A stretch of DNA of 23,623 nucleotides, taken from NCBI GenBank assembly GCA_947372225.1, contig CANBSV010000037.1:1-23623 (forward strand), given 5' to 3'. Source of the stretch: Burkholderiales bacterium (lineage in GTDB: Bacteria > Pseudomonadota > Gammaproteobacteria > Burkholderiales > Burkholderiaceae_C). Each line of letters begins with the position of its first letter. The stretch's first letter is position 1. A program made the translations under genes and the position numbers. This document shows, piece after piece, positions 16,101 through 22,758 of the stretch. The notes beneath the pieces were generated by a model that saw only the letters and a program-made list of their open reading frames with translations, did not search any database and was not told the origin of the DNA.

Positions 16101-16236
16101 GATCGTGGTCATCGGCGGGCTGATCACCTCGACCTTCCTCAGCCTGCTGGTCATTCCGGTGCTGTTCACCTTCGTCGATGACGCGGTGCGTGCGGTGTTG
16201 CGCTGGCTACCGCGCCGCGCGGGCGAGCGCGCCTGA
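13162..16236 (+). CDS. RND multidrug efflux permease, HAE-1 family
   Basis: Proton-driven inner-membrane pump that exports drugs or hydrophobic compounds through the adaptor and channel. The 1024 residues are the family's usual length. The N-terminus FSTWSIKNPIPSVMLFVLLTLAG leads into TM1. Transmembrane helix 4 carries the proton-relay pair Asp399-Asp400 in GILVDDAIVEIENI, and TM10 carries the partner Lys916 in GIATKNSILLVEYA. Two large periplasmic loops (porter domain) follow TM1 and TM7. The C-terminus VVIGGLITSTFLSLLVIPVLFTF is typical. GAAGG-like GAAGG lies 13 bases upstream of the start. The stop overlaps the start of the next gene (TGATG), so the PAP2 protein is translationally coupled. 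Substrates cannot be inferred. Confidence 0.95.
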   Translation: MNFSTWSIKNPIPSVMLFVLLTLAGLMGFRSMKVQMFPDLELPVVTVTATLPGASPTQLETEVVRKIENSVAAISGVKHIHAKVQDSSTVISVEFRLEKPTQEAVDGVREAVNRISTSLPADLRDPVIAKLEISGAPILTYSIAARHMDDEALSWFVDNTVIKRLLSLRGVGAVSRVGGVSREVQVALDPLRLQALNASASDISRQLRKIQQDASGGRADVGGAEQSVRTIATVHSADELARMDIALSDGRHVRLDQVATVRDGVAEVRSAALLNGQPVVGFEIVRSRGAGVTEVAALVRAELDRLRAEHPDITISEAFNFVDPVQDSFDGSMMLLYEGAALAVLVVWLFLRDSRATFVAATALPLSAIPTFGAMYLFGFSLNTVTLLSLSLVVGILVDDAIVEIENIARHLRMGKTPLQAATEAADEIGLAVIATSFTLIAVFLPTAFMGGIAGRFFVQFGWTAAFAVFFSLVVARLLTPMMSAYMLRAPRHVEAADSRWITVCLRWTRWCLSHRVITLLAAAVFLVGSLALAPLLPTGFIPADDVSQSQVTVSLPPGSTFSQTLAAAERARAIIERNPYVKRVYTAVGGGATGADPFAAAGAPDVGTATLTLNLTPRSERAGVSKQTIERQLRDAMTELPGARIKVGLAAAGAKYVLVLASEDGATLTEHARLVERELRTLPGIGNVVSSSSLVRPELIVRPDFARAADLGVTSAAISDTLRIATRGDYDEQLPKMNLSQRQVPIVVKLDTEARGDVELLSRLAVSGAHGPVRLGNVAQLGLDSGPAEIDRYDRQRNVNLEIELNNQPLGAIKAAAMALPSLRNLPPGVAQKSVGDAETMNDLFESFGVAMLYGVLCIYIVLVLLFKDFVQPVTILAALVLSVPGAFLALFLTHTAISMPSLIGLIMLMGIATKNSILLVEYAIVARRDGGLSRWDALLDASHKRARPIVMTTIAMGAGMLPIALGLGVDPSFRAPMAIVVIGGLITSTFLSLLVIPVLFTFVDDAVRAVLRWLPRRAGERA

Positions 16237-16895
16237 TGCTGCCCGACACGTTCTGGCCGCTGGTCACGCGGCTGGGCGAAGCACAGATCCTGCTGCCCAC
16301 CGTGGCGCTGTTGGCGGTGTGGTTTGCGCGGCGCGGGCGCTGTGTGCGGCTGGTGGCGATGTGGCTGGTGGGTCTGTGCGGGGCGATCGGCCTGACGACG
16401 CTGTCAAAGATCGCCTTCATGGGCTACGGCTGGGGCTACGCGCCGCTCGACTACACCGGCATCTCCGGGCATTCGATGTTTGCCGCGTCGGTGTACCCGA
16501 TGGCCGGCATCGCCGTGCTGCACGCCGTGGCCGGGCCGCGTGCGCTGGACTGGCGCTGGTCGGGGCTGGCACTGGGCTGCGCGGCGGCCGGGCTGGTGGG
16601 CGCCTCGCGCGTGGCGGTGGGTGCGCACTCGGTGTTCGAAGTGCTGCTGGGGCTGGGGCTGGGGGGGCTGGTGAGTCTGGCGGCACTGAGCGCGGGGCGC
16701 TTGCCCGCGGTGCGGCCCGCGCTGTGGCTGCCGCTGGCACTCGCCGTGTGGCTGAGCGTGACGCCGGCCCACGCGCCGCCTTCCAACACGCACGGGCTGG
16801 TCACACGGCTGGCGCTGCAGGTGTCCGGCCGCACCGCGCCCTACACACGCGCCGAGCTGCACCGCGACTGGCGGCAGCAACACGCCGCGCGCTGA
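16236..16895 (+). CDS. PAP2-superfamily membrane phosphatase-like protein
   Basis: Predicted integral membrane protein of 219 residues related to type 2 phosphatidic acid phosphatases, which remove phosphate from lipids or undecaprenyl pyrophosphate. Motif C2 is clear (TGISGHSM, with the SGH core) and motif C3 is present as SRVAVGAHSVFE, with SR-x5-H intact but Glu in place of the usual Asp. Motif C1 (K-x6-R-P) is not visible; only KIAFMGYGWGY occupies its place. Five or six hydrophobic segments are visible. The ATG overlaps the pump's TGA by one base, so the two are translated in tandem, which ties a lipid enzyme to the efflux operon. It converges with the LON-domain gene, whose stop begins seven bases on. 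Confidence 0.85.
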   Translation: MLPDTFWPLVTRLGEAQILLPTVALLAVWFARRGRCVRLVAMWLVGLCGAIGLTTLSKIAFMGYGWGYAPLDYTGISGHSMFAASVYPMAGIAVLHAVAGPRALDWRWSGLALGCAAAGLVGASRVAVGAHSVFEVLLGLGLGGLVSLAALSAGRLPAVRPALWLPLALAVWLSVTPAHAPPSNTHGLVTRLALQVSGRTAPYTRAELHRDWRQQHAAR

Positions 16896-16906
16896 CCCCG
16901 GGTCAG
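16892..16906. repeat. Palindrome carrying both stop codons of convergent genes
   Basis: CTGACCC (16892-16898) and GGGTCAG (16900-16906) are perfectly symmetric around one base. The TGA of the PAP2 gene and that of the LON-domain gene lie in the arms. The loop is too tight for a stable hairpin without fraying. It may be a by-product of two abutting stop codons. Confidence 0.4.
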
Positions 16907-17589
16907 ACCGCGCCTGACGTGGGCTGATTCAGCCCCATCTGTGCGAGCAGATCGGTCACCAGCTCCAGGCGCAAGATCGGGTTGTCCAGCGACATCAGCC
17001 GTTGCTTTTGCTGAATGTCCAGCGGCAGCAGCTCGGCCCAGCGGTTGGCCAGCCAGCCACAGTCGTCCCACTGGAAGGGTGGCTGCAGCGGCATCTCGTC
17101 GGGATCGCCGAGGCGCTCGGACAGGCCTCGCAGCAACTCTTGCAGCGCGAACGCCGTGTTCTCCAGATCGGCGGGGACCGGCACGGCCACATCGTCGGGC
17201 AGCAGCTCGACCTCGGCCATCCACAAGCCGTGCTTGAGCTTTTCGCTGGAGCACACGCGAAAGCGCTGCGCGCCGGTGCAGCGAATCATCATCAGCCCGG
17301 GGTTGGGGCGCTCGAGCCGGGTGATCTGCGCCAGCGTGCCGTCGAGGTGGAACTCCTCATTGGCATAGCCGTCACCCGAGGGCATTCCCGAAACCGGCGC
17401 GCTGTTCACTTCGGCACCGTGGGTCAGACACACCACGCCAAACGGCGTGCCGGCCTTGTGGCTGCGGCCGATCATGTCAAGGTAGCGCACCTCGAAGATC
17501 CGCAGCGGCAGGTAGCCCCCGGGAAACAACACATTTCTCAGGGGAAACAGGGGCAAATGCATCCGCGGCCGAGGAGCAGGTACTTGCAT
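16903..17589 (-). CDS. Stand-alone LON substrate-binding domain protein
   Basis: A 228-residue protein consisting of a LON N-terminal-type domain with no ATPase or protease part, as in many bacteria. It probably binds proteins or small ligands; no reaction is known. The opening HLPLFPLRNVLFPGGYLPLRIFEVRYLDMIG is diagnostic, followed by PFGVVCLTHGAEV, GTLAQITRLERP and MMIRCTGAQRFRV. The C-terminal helical half has WLANRWAELLPLD and QKQRLMSLDNPILRLELV. The start is set at the ATG 17589; an ATG at 17562 would remove nine residues and give MHLPLF. Neither has a strong ribosome-binding site. It lies 71 bases downstream of the methyltransferase gene and is probably in the same operon. Confidence 0.9.
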   Translation of the reverse strand: MQVPAPRPRMHLPLFPLRNVLFPGGYLPLRIFEVRYLDMIGRSHKAGTPFGVVCLTHGAEVNSAPVSGMPSGDGYANEEFHLDGTLAQITRLERPNPGLMMIRCTGAQRFRVCSSEKLKHGLWMAEVELLPDDVAVPVPADLENTAFALQELLRGLSERLGDPDEMPLQPPFQWDDCGWLANRWAELLPLDIQQKQRLMSLDNPILRLELVTDLLAQMGLNQPTSGAV

Positions 17590-17660
17590 CGGCGCATTTT
17601 GGTGTGCCCGGCTCGCGCGGGTTGCACAGGTATTCCCCCACAGCGCGACGCACCGGTCGC

Positions 17661-18929
17661 TCAGGCAGGCAACAGCCCGTCGGCGCGCAAGAGCGTCTCG
17701 AGGCAGTGCTCGCGGATCCCGTAGAACGCCTTCAGATCGTCGATGTGCCGGACGCTGGCTGCGGCTGGGCTCGCGCCGGGGCGACGCACGGCCAGGATCA
17801 TCTTGTTCTTTTGCGTGTGCTCCAGCGCCACGAACTCGAACACCTGCGTGTCGTAGCCGCAGGCCTCGAGCAGCATCGCGCGCAGTCCATCGGTGAGCAT
17901 CTCGGCGTGCTGCCCCAGGTGCACGCCGTGCTGCAGGATCGGCCGCAGCGGGTGCGGGCTGAGCAGTTGCGGTCGCAGCTGCTTGTGGCAGCACGGCGAG
18001 CACAGGATCACCGCCGCGCCGCCGCGCAGGCCGTGGTGGATGGCGTGATCGGTGGCGGTGTCGCACGCATGCAGCGCGATCATCACGTCGATCGGCTCTG
18101 CGCAGCGTGTGCTCACATCGCCCTCATCGAAGCGCAGGCCTTGCAGTCCCAGCTTTTGCACCACCGCATTGCCCAGCCGCACCATGTCGCCGCGCAGCTC
18201 GACGCCGGTGACCTGCGCGTCGACGCCGGGCTGCTGGCGCAAGTGGTCGTGCACCGCGAAGGTCAGGTAGCCCTTGCCCGAGCCGAAGTCGACCACGCGG
18301 ATCGCGCGGGGCGTGGTCGCCGCCACGGCATCGGGCGCGGGCAGCAGCCCCGACGCGCGCAAGGCGCCGGCGAACACCTCGACGAACTTGTTGATCTGCT
18401 TCCATTTGCGCGACATCGCCGGCACCACATCGTGCTGCGCGGTGGTCACACCCAGCGCGGTGAGAAACGGCTGGCGCACATCGACCCAGCGCTGCTTTTC
18501 GCGGTCGTGCGCCGCGGCCCCCGGCGACAGCCGCTCGCCGTCGGGCGCATCGCCTGCCGCCGTTCGCGGCAAAGGCGTGCTGCGCAGCGTGCACACGCCA
18601 CGCTGGCTGATCGTGAGCTCAACGGTCTCATCGGCCGTGTGCAGGTGCGCGTTGCGAAACACCGGGCCGAGCATCTCGCGCACGGCCTGCACACCGGCAT
18701 CCACCGGCAGGTTCCTGGTGACGTCGCGGGTGGTGTGCCGGTAGACGAACGACAGGCACGGCTCGCCCTTGAGCGACACCGCTCGCACCATCACCCGCTG
18801 CAGATCAGCCTGCGGGCCGTGGTGTTTGGCCAGCAGCAACTTCACGAAGCGGCCGGCGCCGAGGCTGGCCGAACAGCGCTCCATGAACCGCTCAAGCGGT
18901 GGCGCATCGGCAGCCATGGGGTCTTTCAT
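17661..18929 (-). CDS. Class I SAM-dependent methyltransferase, METTL25/RRNAD1-like (Methyltransf_32 type)
   Basis: Predicted methyltransferase of 422 residues. Residues 1-190 form an N-terminal extension with KLLLAKHHGP and VSLKGEPCLSFVYRH near its start and RKWKQINKFVEVF near its end. The catalytic domain has SAM motif I VVDFGSGKGYLTFAVHDHL (about 212-230), VTGVELRGDMVRLGN as motif II, then DVMIALHACDTATD and ILCSPCCHKQLRPQ. This last pair recalls the ALH(A/C) and PCC motifs of the METTL25-like family, whose best-studied members modify ribosomal proteins; the substrate here is unknown. The ATG at 18929 has GGAG seven bases upstream. An ATG at 18917 and an open extension to 19022 are alternatives. 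Confidence 0.85.
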   Translation of the reverse strand: MKDPMAADAPPLERFMERCSASLGAGRFVKLLLAKHHGPQADLQRVMVRAVSLKGEPCLSFVYRHTTRDVTRNLPVDAGVQAVREMLGPVFRNAHLHTADETVELTISQRGVCTLRSTPLPRTAAGDAPDGERLSPGAAAHDREKQRWVDVRQPFLTALGVTTAQHDVVPAMSRKWKQINKFVEVFAGALRASGLLPAPDAVAATTPRAIRVVDFGSGKGYLTFAVHDHLRQQPGVDAQVTGVELRGDMVRLGNAVVQKLGLQGLRFDEGDVSTRCAEPIDVMIALHACDTATDHAIHHGLRGGAAVILCSPCCHKQLRPQLLSPHPLRPILQHGVHLGQHAEMLTDGLRAMLLEACGYDTQVFEFVALEHTQKNKMILAVRRPGASPAAASVRHIDDLKAFYGIREHCLETLLRADGLLPA

Positions 18930-19141
18930 GCGGATCTCCGGCGCGTGTGACCCGAATGGGCCGCCGGATGCTACCGGCTCGAACGTCTGGCGACCGTGAC
19001 GCACATCAGACGCGGCGATCAAGTCACCTTCCGTTCAACGTCCGTTTACACAGCGTTACCGAGTGATGCCCTGGGTTGTCATCCCATTGCCCGACGGGTC
19101 CTAGTCTGCAGACATTCGCTCAGACACCACAGGACCACACC
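18930..19141. other. Divergent intergenic region before the Crp/Fnr gene
   Basis: This 212-base gap separates the methyltransferase gene from the Crp/Fnr gene. TTGTCA at 19077-19082 and TCCTAG at 19100-19105 could be a weak promoter for the latter with a 17-base spacer. No FNR box with more than half of the fixed bases was found here. The region 19030-19060 contains several CGTT repeats of no clear meaning. Confidence 0.25.
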
Positions 19142-19891
19142 ATGCAAAGCCTCCAAACCACCACCTGCGCGAGCCGCACCGCCCCGCCAGTTGCTGCCGC
19201 GCACACCGCCGGCCAGCGCATTGCCGCCATGCTGTCGCGCCTTGAGGCCGAAGTGCCCCTGCAGCGCCGCGTGCTGCGCACCGGCGAGCGGGTCTACCGC
19301 GCCGGTGAGCGCTTCGCCGCGCTGCACGTCGTGCACGCGGGCATGTTCAAGACGATCAACGTCGCCCCCGACGGCCGCGAGCAGGTGGTCGGCCTGCATT
19401 TCAAGGGCGACTGGCTGGGCTTCGACGGCATCGCCGACGGCCACCACGGCTGCGAGGCCATCGCGATGGACACGGGCGAGGTCTGGACCATTCGATACGA
19501 CGACTTGCTGGCCGCCTGCAGCCGCACGCCGATGTTGATGGGCGACTTGCACGCCGCCATGAGCCGCGAGCTGGCGCGCGACCGTGACTCGATGCTCGCC
19601 ATGTGCACGCTGCCGGCCGATGCGCGCGTGGCCGACTTCCTGCGCCATTGGGCCGACACGCTCGAGCAGCGCGGTCTGCGCACCGACAGCTTCACACTGC
19701 GCATGACGCGCGCCGAGATCGGCAACTTCCTGGGCATGACGCTCGAGACGGTCAGCCGCTCGCTGTCGCGTCTGGCACGTGACAAGGTGATCGGCTTCGC
19801 CGAAAAGGGCCGTCGCGAACTGGAGATTCCGGATGTGGCCGCGCTGAGTGCCTTCATCGAGCGCAGCGTGGCCGCAGCCACCTTGCACTGA
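19142..19891 (+). CDS. Crp/Fnr-family transcriptional regulator lacking the FNR cysteine cluster
   Basis: Transcription factor of 249 residues. The cyclic-nucleotide-like beta-roll spans about residues 40-140 (YRAGERFAALHVVHAGMFK, VGLHFKGDWLGFDGI). The dimerisation helix and winged helix-turn-helix follow. The recognition helix, GMTLETVSRSLSRL (about 198-211), has the E-x2-SR pattern of FNR, so TTGAT-N4-ATCAA-type sites are expected. Cysteines occur only at 9, 104, 126 and 155. The N-terminal CX2CX5C set that binds the oxygen-labile cluster of E. coli FNR is missing, so oxygen sensing must differ or be indirect. The ATG at 19142 has AGGA about ten bases upstream. It converges on the hybrid kinase gene and sits near hemN, the usual context for a micro-oxic regulator. 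Confidence 0.88.
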   Translation: MQSLQTTTCASRTAPPVAAAHTAGQRIAAMLSRLEAEVPLQRRVLRTGERVYRAGERFAALHVVHAGMFKTINVAPDGREQVVGLHFKGDWLGFDGIADGHHGCEAIAMDTGEVWTIRYDDLLAACSRTPMLMGDLHAAMSRELARDRDSMLAMCTLPADARVADFLRHWADTLEQRGLRTDSFTLRMTRAEIGNFLGMTLETVSRSLSRLARDKVIGFAEKGRRELEIPDVAALSAFIERSVAAATLH

Positions 19892-19909
19892 GCCCGAGCG
19901 CCGCGGCGA

Positions 19910-21991
19910 TCAGGCCAGCGGCGGGTGGGCGGTGACGGCGCGCACGATGGCGCGCGCCAGTTCATCGCGCTCGAAGGGCTTGCTCAGCAGTTCCCATGGT
20001 GCGCCGCTGCCCGCCGGGGCTTGCAGCATCTCGGCCGAATACCCCGACATCAGCAACACGGCCACGTGCGGCCGTTTCAAGCGCACCTGGCGGGCGAGTT
20101 CGCTGCCGCGCATGCCCACGCCCAGCGCGACGTCGGTCAGCAGCAAGTCACAGCGCTGCCCGGTGGCCAGCCCCGCCAGCGCGGCTTCGGCGTGGGCAAA
20201 TTCGGCCACGCGACACCCCAGCGACTGCAAGAAGCGCAGCACCACCTGACGCACCTCGGGGTCGTCCTCGACCAGCACCACCTTCAGCCCCGCGGGTATT
20301 CCGTCGTGGGCCGGTGGTTCGAGGCACTCCTCCGGCTCGGCCGCACCCTTGAGCCGCGGCAGATACAGCACGACCGACGTTCCCGCGCCCAACGCCGTCT
20401 TGAGTTGGATCGACCCATGCGACTGCTTGACGAAGCCGTAGACCGTGCTCATGCCCAGCCCGGTGCCGCGGCCCAGTTCCTTGGTGGTGAAAAAAGGCTC
20501 GAACACCCGGTCGCGCACGGCGTCGGTCATGCCGTGGCCGGTGTCGGTGATCGTGATGCGAACGAAGGCGGCCTGACGCGCCGGGTCGCCGAGCACGGCG
20601 AGCGCATCGGCCGGCAAACCCTGGCAGGGCGCACACGCGAAGGTCAGCGTTCCGCCTTCGGGCATCGCATCACGCGCATTGATCGCGATGTTGAGCAAGG
20701 CCGACTCGAGCTGGCCCGCGTCGGCTGCACAGCGCAGGCCGCTGGGCACATCGTTGACCAGGATGCGGATGCGCTGGTCCAAGGTGCGGCGCAGCATGTC
20801 GGCCAGTGAGTCGATCAGCGCACCCACATCGACCTCGGTCGGGCTGAGCTGCTGCCGCCGCGAAAACGCCAGCAACTTGCCGGTCAGCTCGGCGCCGCGG
20901 CGGCTCGCCCGCAAGGCTGCGGCCACCAGCGGCTGCACCGCGTCGTCGCCGGACAGCGTGGGGTGGTCCTCGAGCTCTTGCAGATTGCCGTGGATGATGG
21001 TCAGCAGGTTGTTGAAGTCGTGCGCGATGCCGCCGGTCAACTGGCCCACGCTTTCCATGCGTTGCGCGTGATTGAGCGCTTCTTCGCTTTGCGCGCGCTG
21101 CAAGCTCGCGGCCAGCAGGTTCGACAGCGACTCGAGAAAGTGGCGCTCGTCCGCACCGAAGCGCTCGGGCTGGCTGGAGCGCACGGTCAGCACGCCGATG
21201 ATCTGGCCGCGGTCGACCATCGGCACGCCCAGAGCGCTGACCAGCCCCTGCTCCAGATAGCTCGCCGGTACGCCAAAGCGCTGCTCGGTGCGAAAGTCGG
21301 CCACCGTCACCGATTGCCCATGCGCCAGCACAAAGCCTGGGGGCGTGTCCGGACGGTTGGGCACGCGGCTGTCACTGCCCTCGTCGGCCACCAGCCCCAC
21401 GCCACCGGCCACGTGAAACTCCAGGCGGCTGGGCTCGAGCAGAAAGACCACGCACGCATCGACTTGCAGTGCGTCGGCCGCGACAGCGGGCACCTGCTGC
21501 AACAGCTGCTGTGGGTCGCGGGTGTCCACCGCCAGACGGCCCATTTGCGCCACGAATTCGCTGTAGCGGGCTCGCTGCAGCGCCTGGCGCACCCGCGGAT
21601 AGGCCTCGATGCCGCGCACCGACGCCACCACGTAGGGCTGGCCACCGATCCTCAAGGGGCTGAGCGCGATCTCGACCATCACCTCGGTGCCGTCGCGGCG
21701 CCGTGCGACCAGCTCCATCTGCGTGCCCATCGGGCGCGCGCGCGGGTTGTGGCTGTAGGCCTCGCGGTAGCCGGCGTGACGCGAACGGATGGCATCGGGC
21801 ACCAGCGCATCCACCGACAGCCCCGCCATCTCGCCCGCGCCATAGCCAAGCAGGCGTTCGGCCACCGGGTTGGCCAGCACGATGTGGCCGCCGGGATCGC
21901 TCAGCAGCAGCGCATCGGGATAGGCCGCGAACAGGGCCTGGTACACCGAGCCCTCATCCGGCACTGCGGGCGCAGGCGTGTCGGGCGTCAC
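19910..21991 (-). CDS. Soluble hybrid sensor histidine kinase (PAS-GAF-HisKA-HATPase-REC)
   Basis: Cytoplasmic sensor kinase of 693 residues without membrane segments. A PAS domain covers about 15-130 (LFAAYPDALLLSDPGGHIVLANPVAERLLGY). A GAF domain covers about 150-300 (VSALGVPMVDRGQIIGVLTV). HisKA follows with phospho-acceptor His324 in GGIAHDFNNLL. The ATPase has NIAINARDAM, ITDTGHGM and GRGTGLGMSTVYGF. The C-terminal receiver has EDD, phospho-acceptor Asp620 (LLTDVALG) and Lys671 (LSKPF). The start is a GTG at 21991 whose GTGA shares bases with the TGA of the response regulator, so the two are translationally coupled; longer readings upstream run into that gene. It probably phosphorylates the upstream OmpR-type regulator, with its own receiver as a branch or brake. 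The signal is unknown. Confidence 0.93.
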   Translation of the reverse strand: MTPDTPAPAVPDEGSVYQALFAAYPDALLLSDPGGHIVLANPVAERLLGYGAGEMAGLSVDALVPDAIRSRHAGYREAYSHNPRARPMGTQMELVARRRDGTEVMVEIALSPLRIGGQPYVVASVRGIEAYPRVRQALQRARYSEFVAQMGRLAVDTRDPQQLLQQVPAVAADALQVDACVVFLLEPSRLEFHVAGGVGLVADEGSDSRVPNRPDTPPGFVLAHGQSVTVADFRTEQRFGVPASYLEQGLVSALGVPMVDRGQIIGVLTVRSSQPERFGADERHFLESLSNLLAASLQRAQSEEALNHAQRMESVGQLTGGIAHDFNNLLTIIHGNLQELEDHPTLSGDDAVQPLVAAALRASRRGAELTGKLLAFSRRQQLSPTEVDVGALIDSLADMLRRTLDQRIRILVNDVPSGLRCAADAGQLESALLNIAINARDAMPEGGTLTFACAPCQGLPADALAVLGDPARQAAFVRITITDTGHGMTDAVRDRVFEPFFTTKELGRGTGLGMSTVYGFVKQSHGSIQLKTALGAGTSVVLYLPRLKGAAEPEECLEPPAHDGIPAGLKVVLVEDDPEVRQVVLRFLQSLGCRVAEFAHAEAALAGLATGQRCDLLLTDVALGVGMRGSELARQVRLKRPHVAVLLMSGYSAEMLQAPAGSGAPWELLSKPFERDELARAIVRAVTAHPPLA

Positions 21992-22710
21992 TGAATGTCG
22001 ACTCGCGGGACCAGAACGTAGCCCGCGCCGCGCACCGACTTGATGATCTTCGGATCGTCCGCATCGTCGTCGAGCTTGCGGCGCAGGCGGCCAATCTGCA
22101 CATCGATCGTGCGATCGAACGGGGCGGCATCGCGCCCGCGCGTTTGCTCGAGCAGGAAGTCTCGCGACAGGACGCGCCCGGCATGGCGCGACAGCACGCA
22201 CAGCAAATCGAACTCGCCAGCGGTCAGCGCCACCGGCTGGCCCGTGCGATCGAGCAATCGGCGCGACGCGATATCGAGCTCCCAGCCTTCAAAGCACAGC
22301 CGCTCGCGCAGCACCGCGGGCGTTTCAACCACCTCGGTCACGGGCGCCAGGCGGCGCAGCACCGCCTTGATGCGCGCGAGCAGCTCACGCAGGTCGAACG
22401 GTTTGGTCACGTAGTCGTCGGCGCCAATTTCCAGCCCCACGACCTTGTCGACCGAGTCGCCACGGCCGGTGACGATGATCAGCCCGCAACGCCAGCGCTC
22501 ACGCAGCGTGCGGGCAATGGCGAATCCGTCTTCGCCAGGCAGTCCGAGGTCGAGCAGCACGAGGTCGGGACGATCGGCAGGCGCCAGCGCCAGCAGGTCA
22601 TGGCCGCTGGCCATCTCGCTGACCCGAAATCCCTGCCGAGACAGGTAGCCGCCCAACAGCTGCCGGATGTCGGGCTCGTCGTCGAGGATGGCGATGTGGG
22701 TGGCTGTCAC
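21988..22710 (-). CDS. OmpR-family response regulator
   Basis: Two-component transcription factor of 240 residues. The receiver domain (1-120) has the acidic pair in ILDDEPD, phospho-acceptor Asp54 (VLLDLGLPG), Thr81 (IIVTGRGD) and Lys103 (YVTKPFD). The C-terminal winged helix (about 140-235) shows the OmpR/PhoB signatures LTAGEFDLLCVLSRHAGRVLSRDFLLE and RTIDVQIGRLRRKLD, ending in IKSVRGAGYVL. The start is a GTG at 22710, directly before TATHIAILDDE; no Shine-Dalgarno is evident and no ATG fits. It is 48 bases after the TauE/SafE-like gene, and its stop overlaps the start of the hybrid kinase. The partner kinase is therefore clear from the gene order, but target genes are not. Confidence 0.94.
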   Translation of the reverse strand: MTATHIAILDDEPDIRQLLGGYLSRQGFRVSEMASGHDLLALAPADRPDLVLLDLGLPGEDGFAIARTLRERWRCGLIIVTGRGDSVDKVVGLEIGADDYVTKPFDLRELLARIKAVLRRLAPVTEVVETPAVLRERLCFEGWELDIASRRLLDRTGQPVALTAGEFDLLCVLSRHAGRVLSRDFLLEQTRGRDAAPFDRTIDVQIGRLRRKLDDDADDPKIIKSVRGAGYVLVPRVDIQ

Positions 22711-22758
22711 AACGGCGATTTTGCGGCACGCCGCCGCCGCCTTGGGCCGCGGGTGCGA

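Noticed and set aside
21403..21418. CACGTGAAA near 21410 as a fourth parS site
   Set aside because: Only the core and part of one arm match (CCGGCCACGTGAAACT, 11 of 16), well below the three accepted sites.
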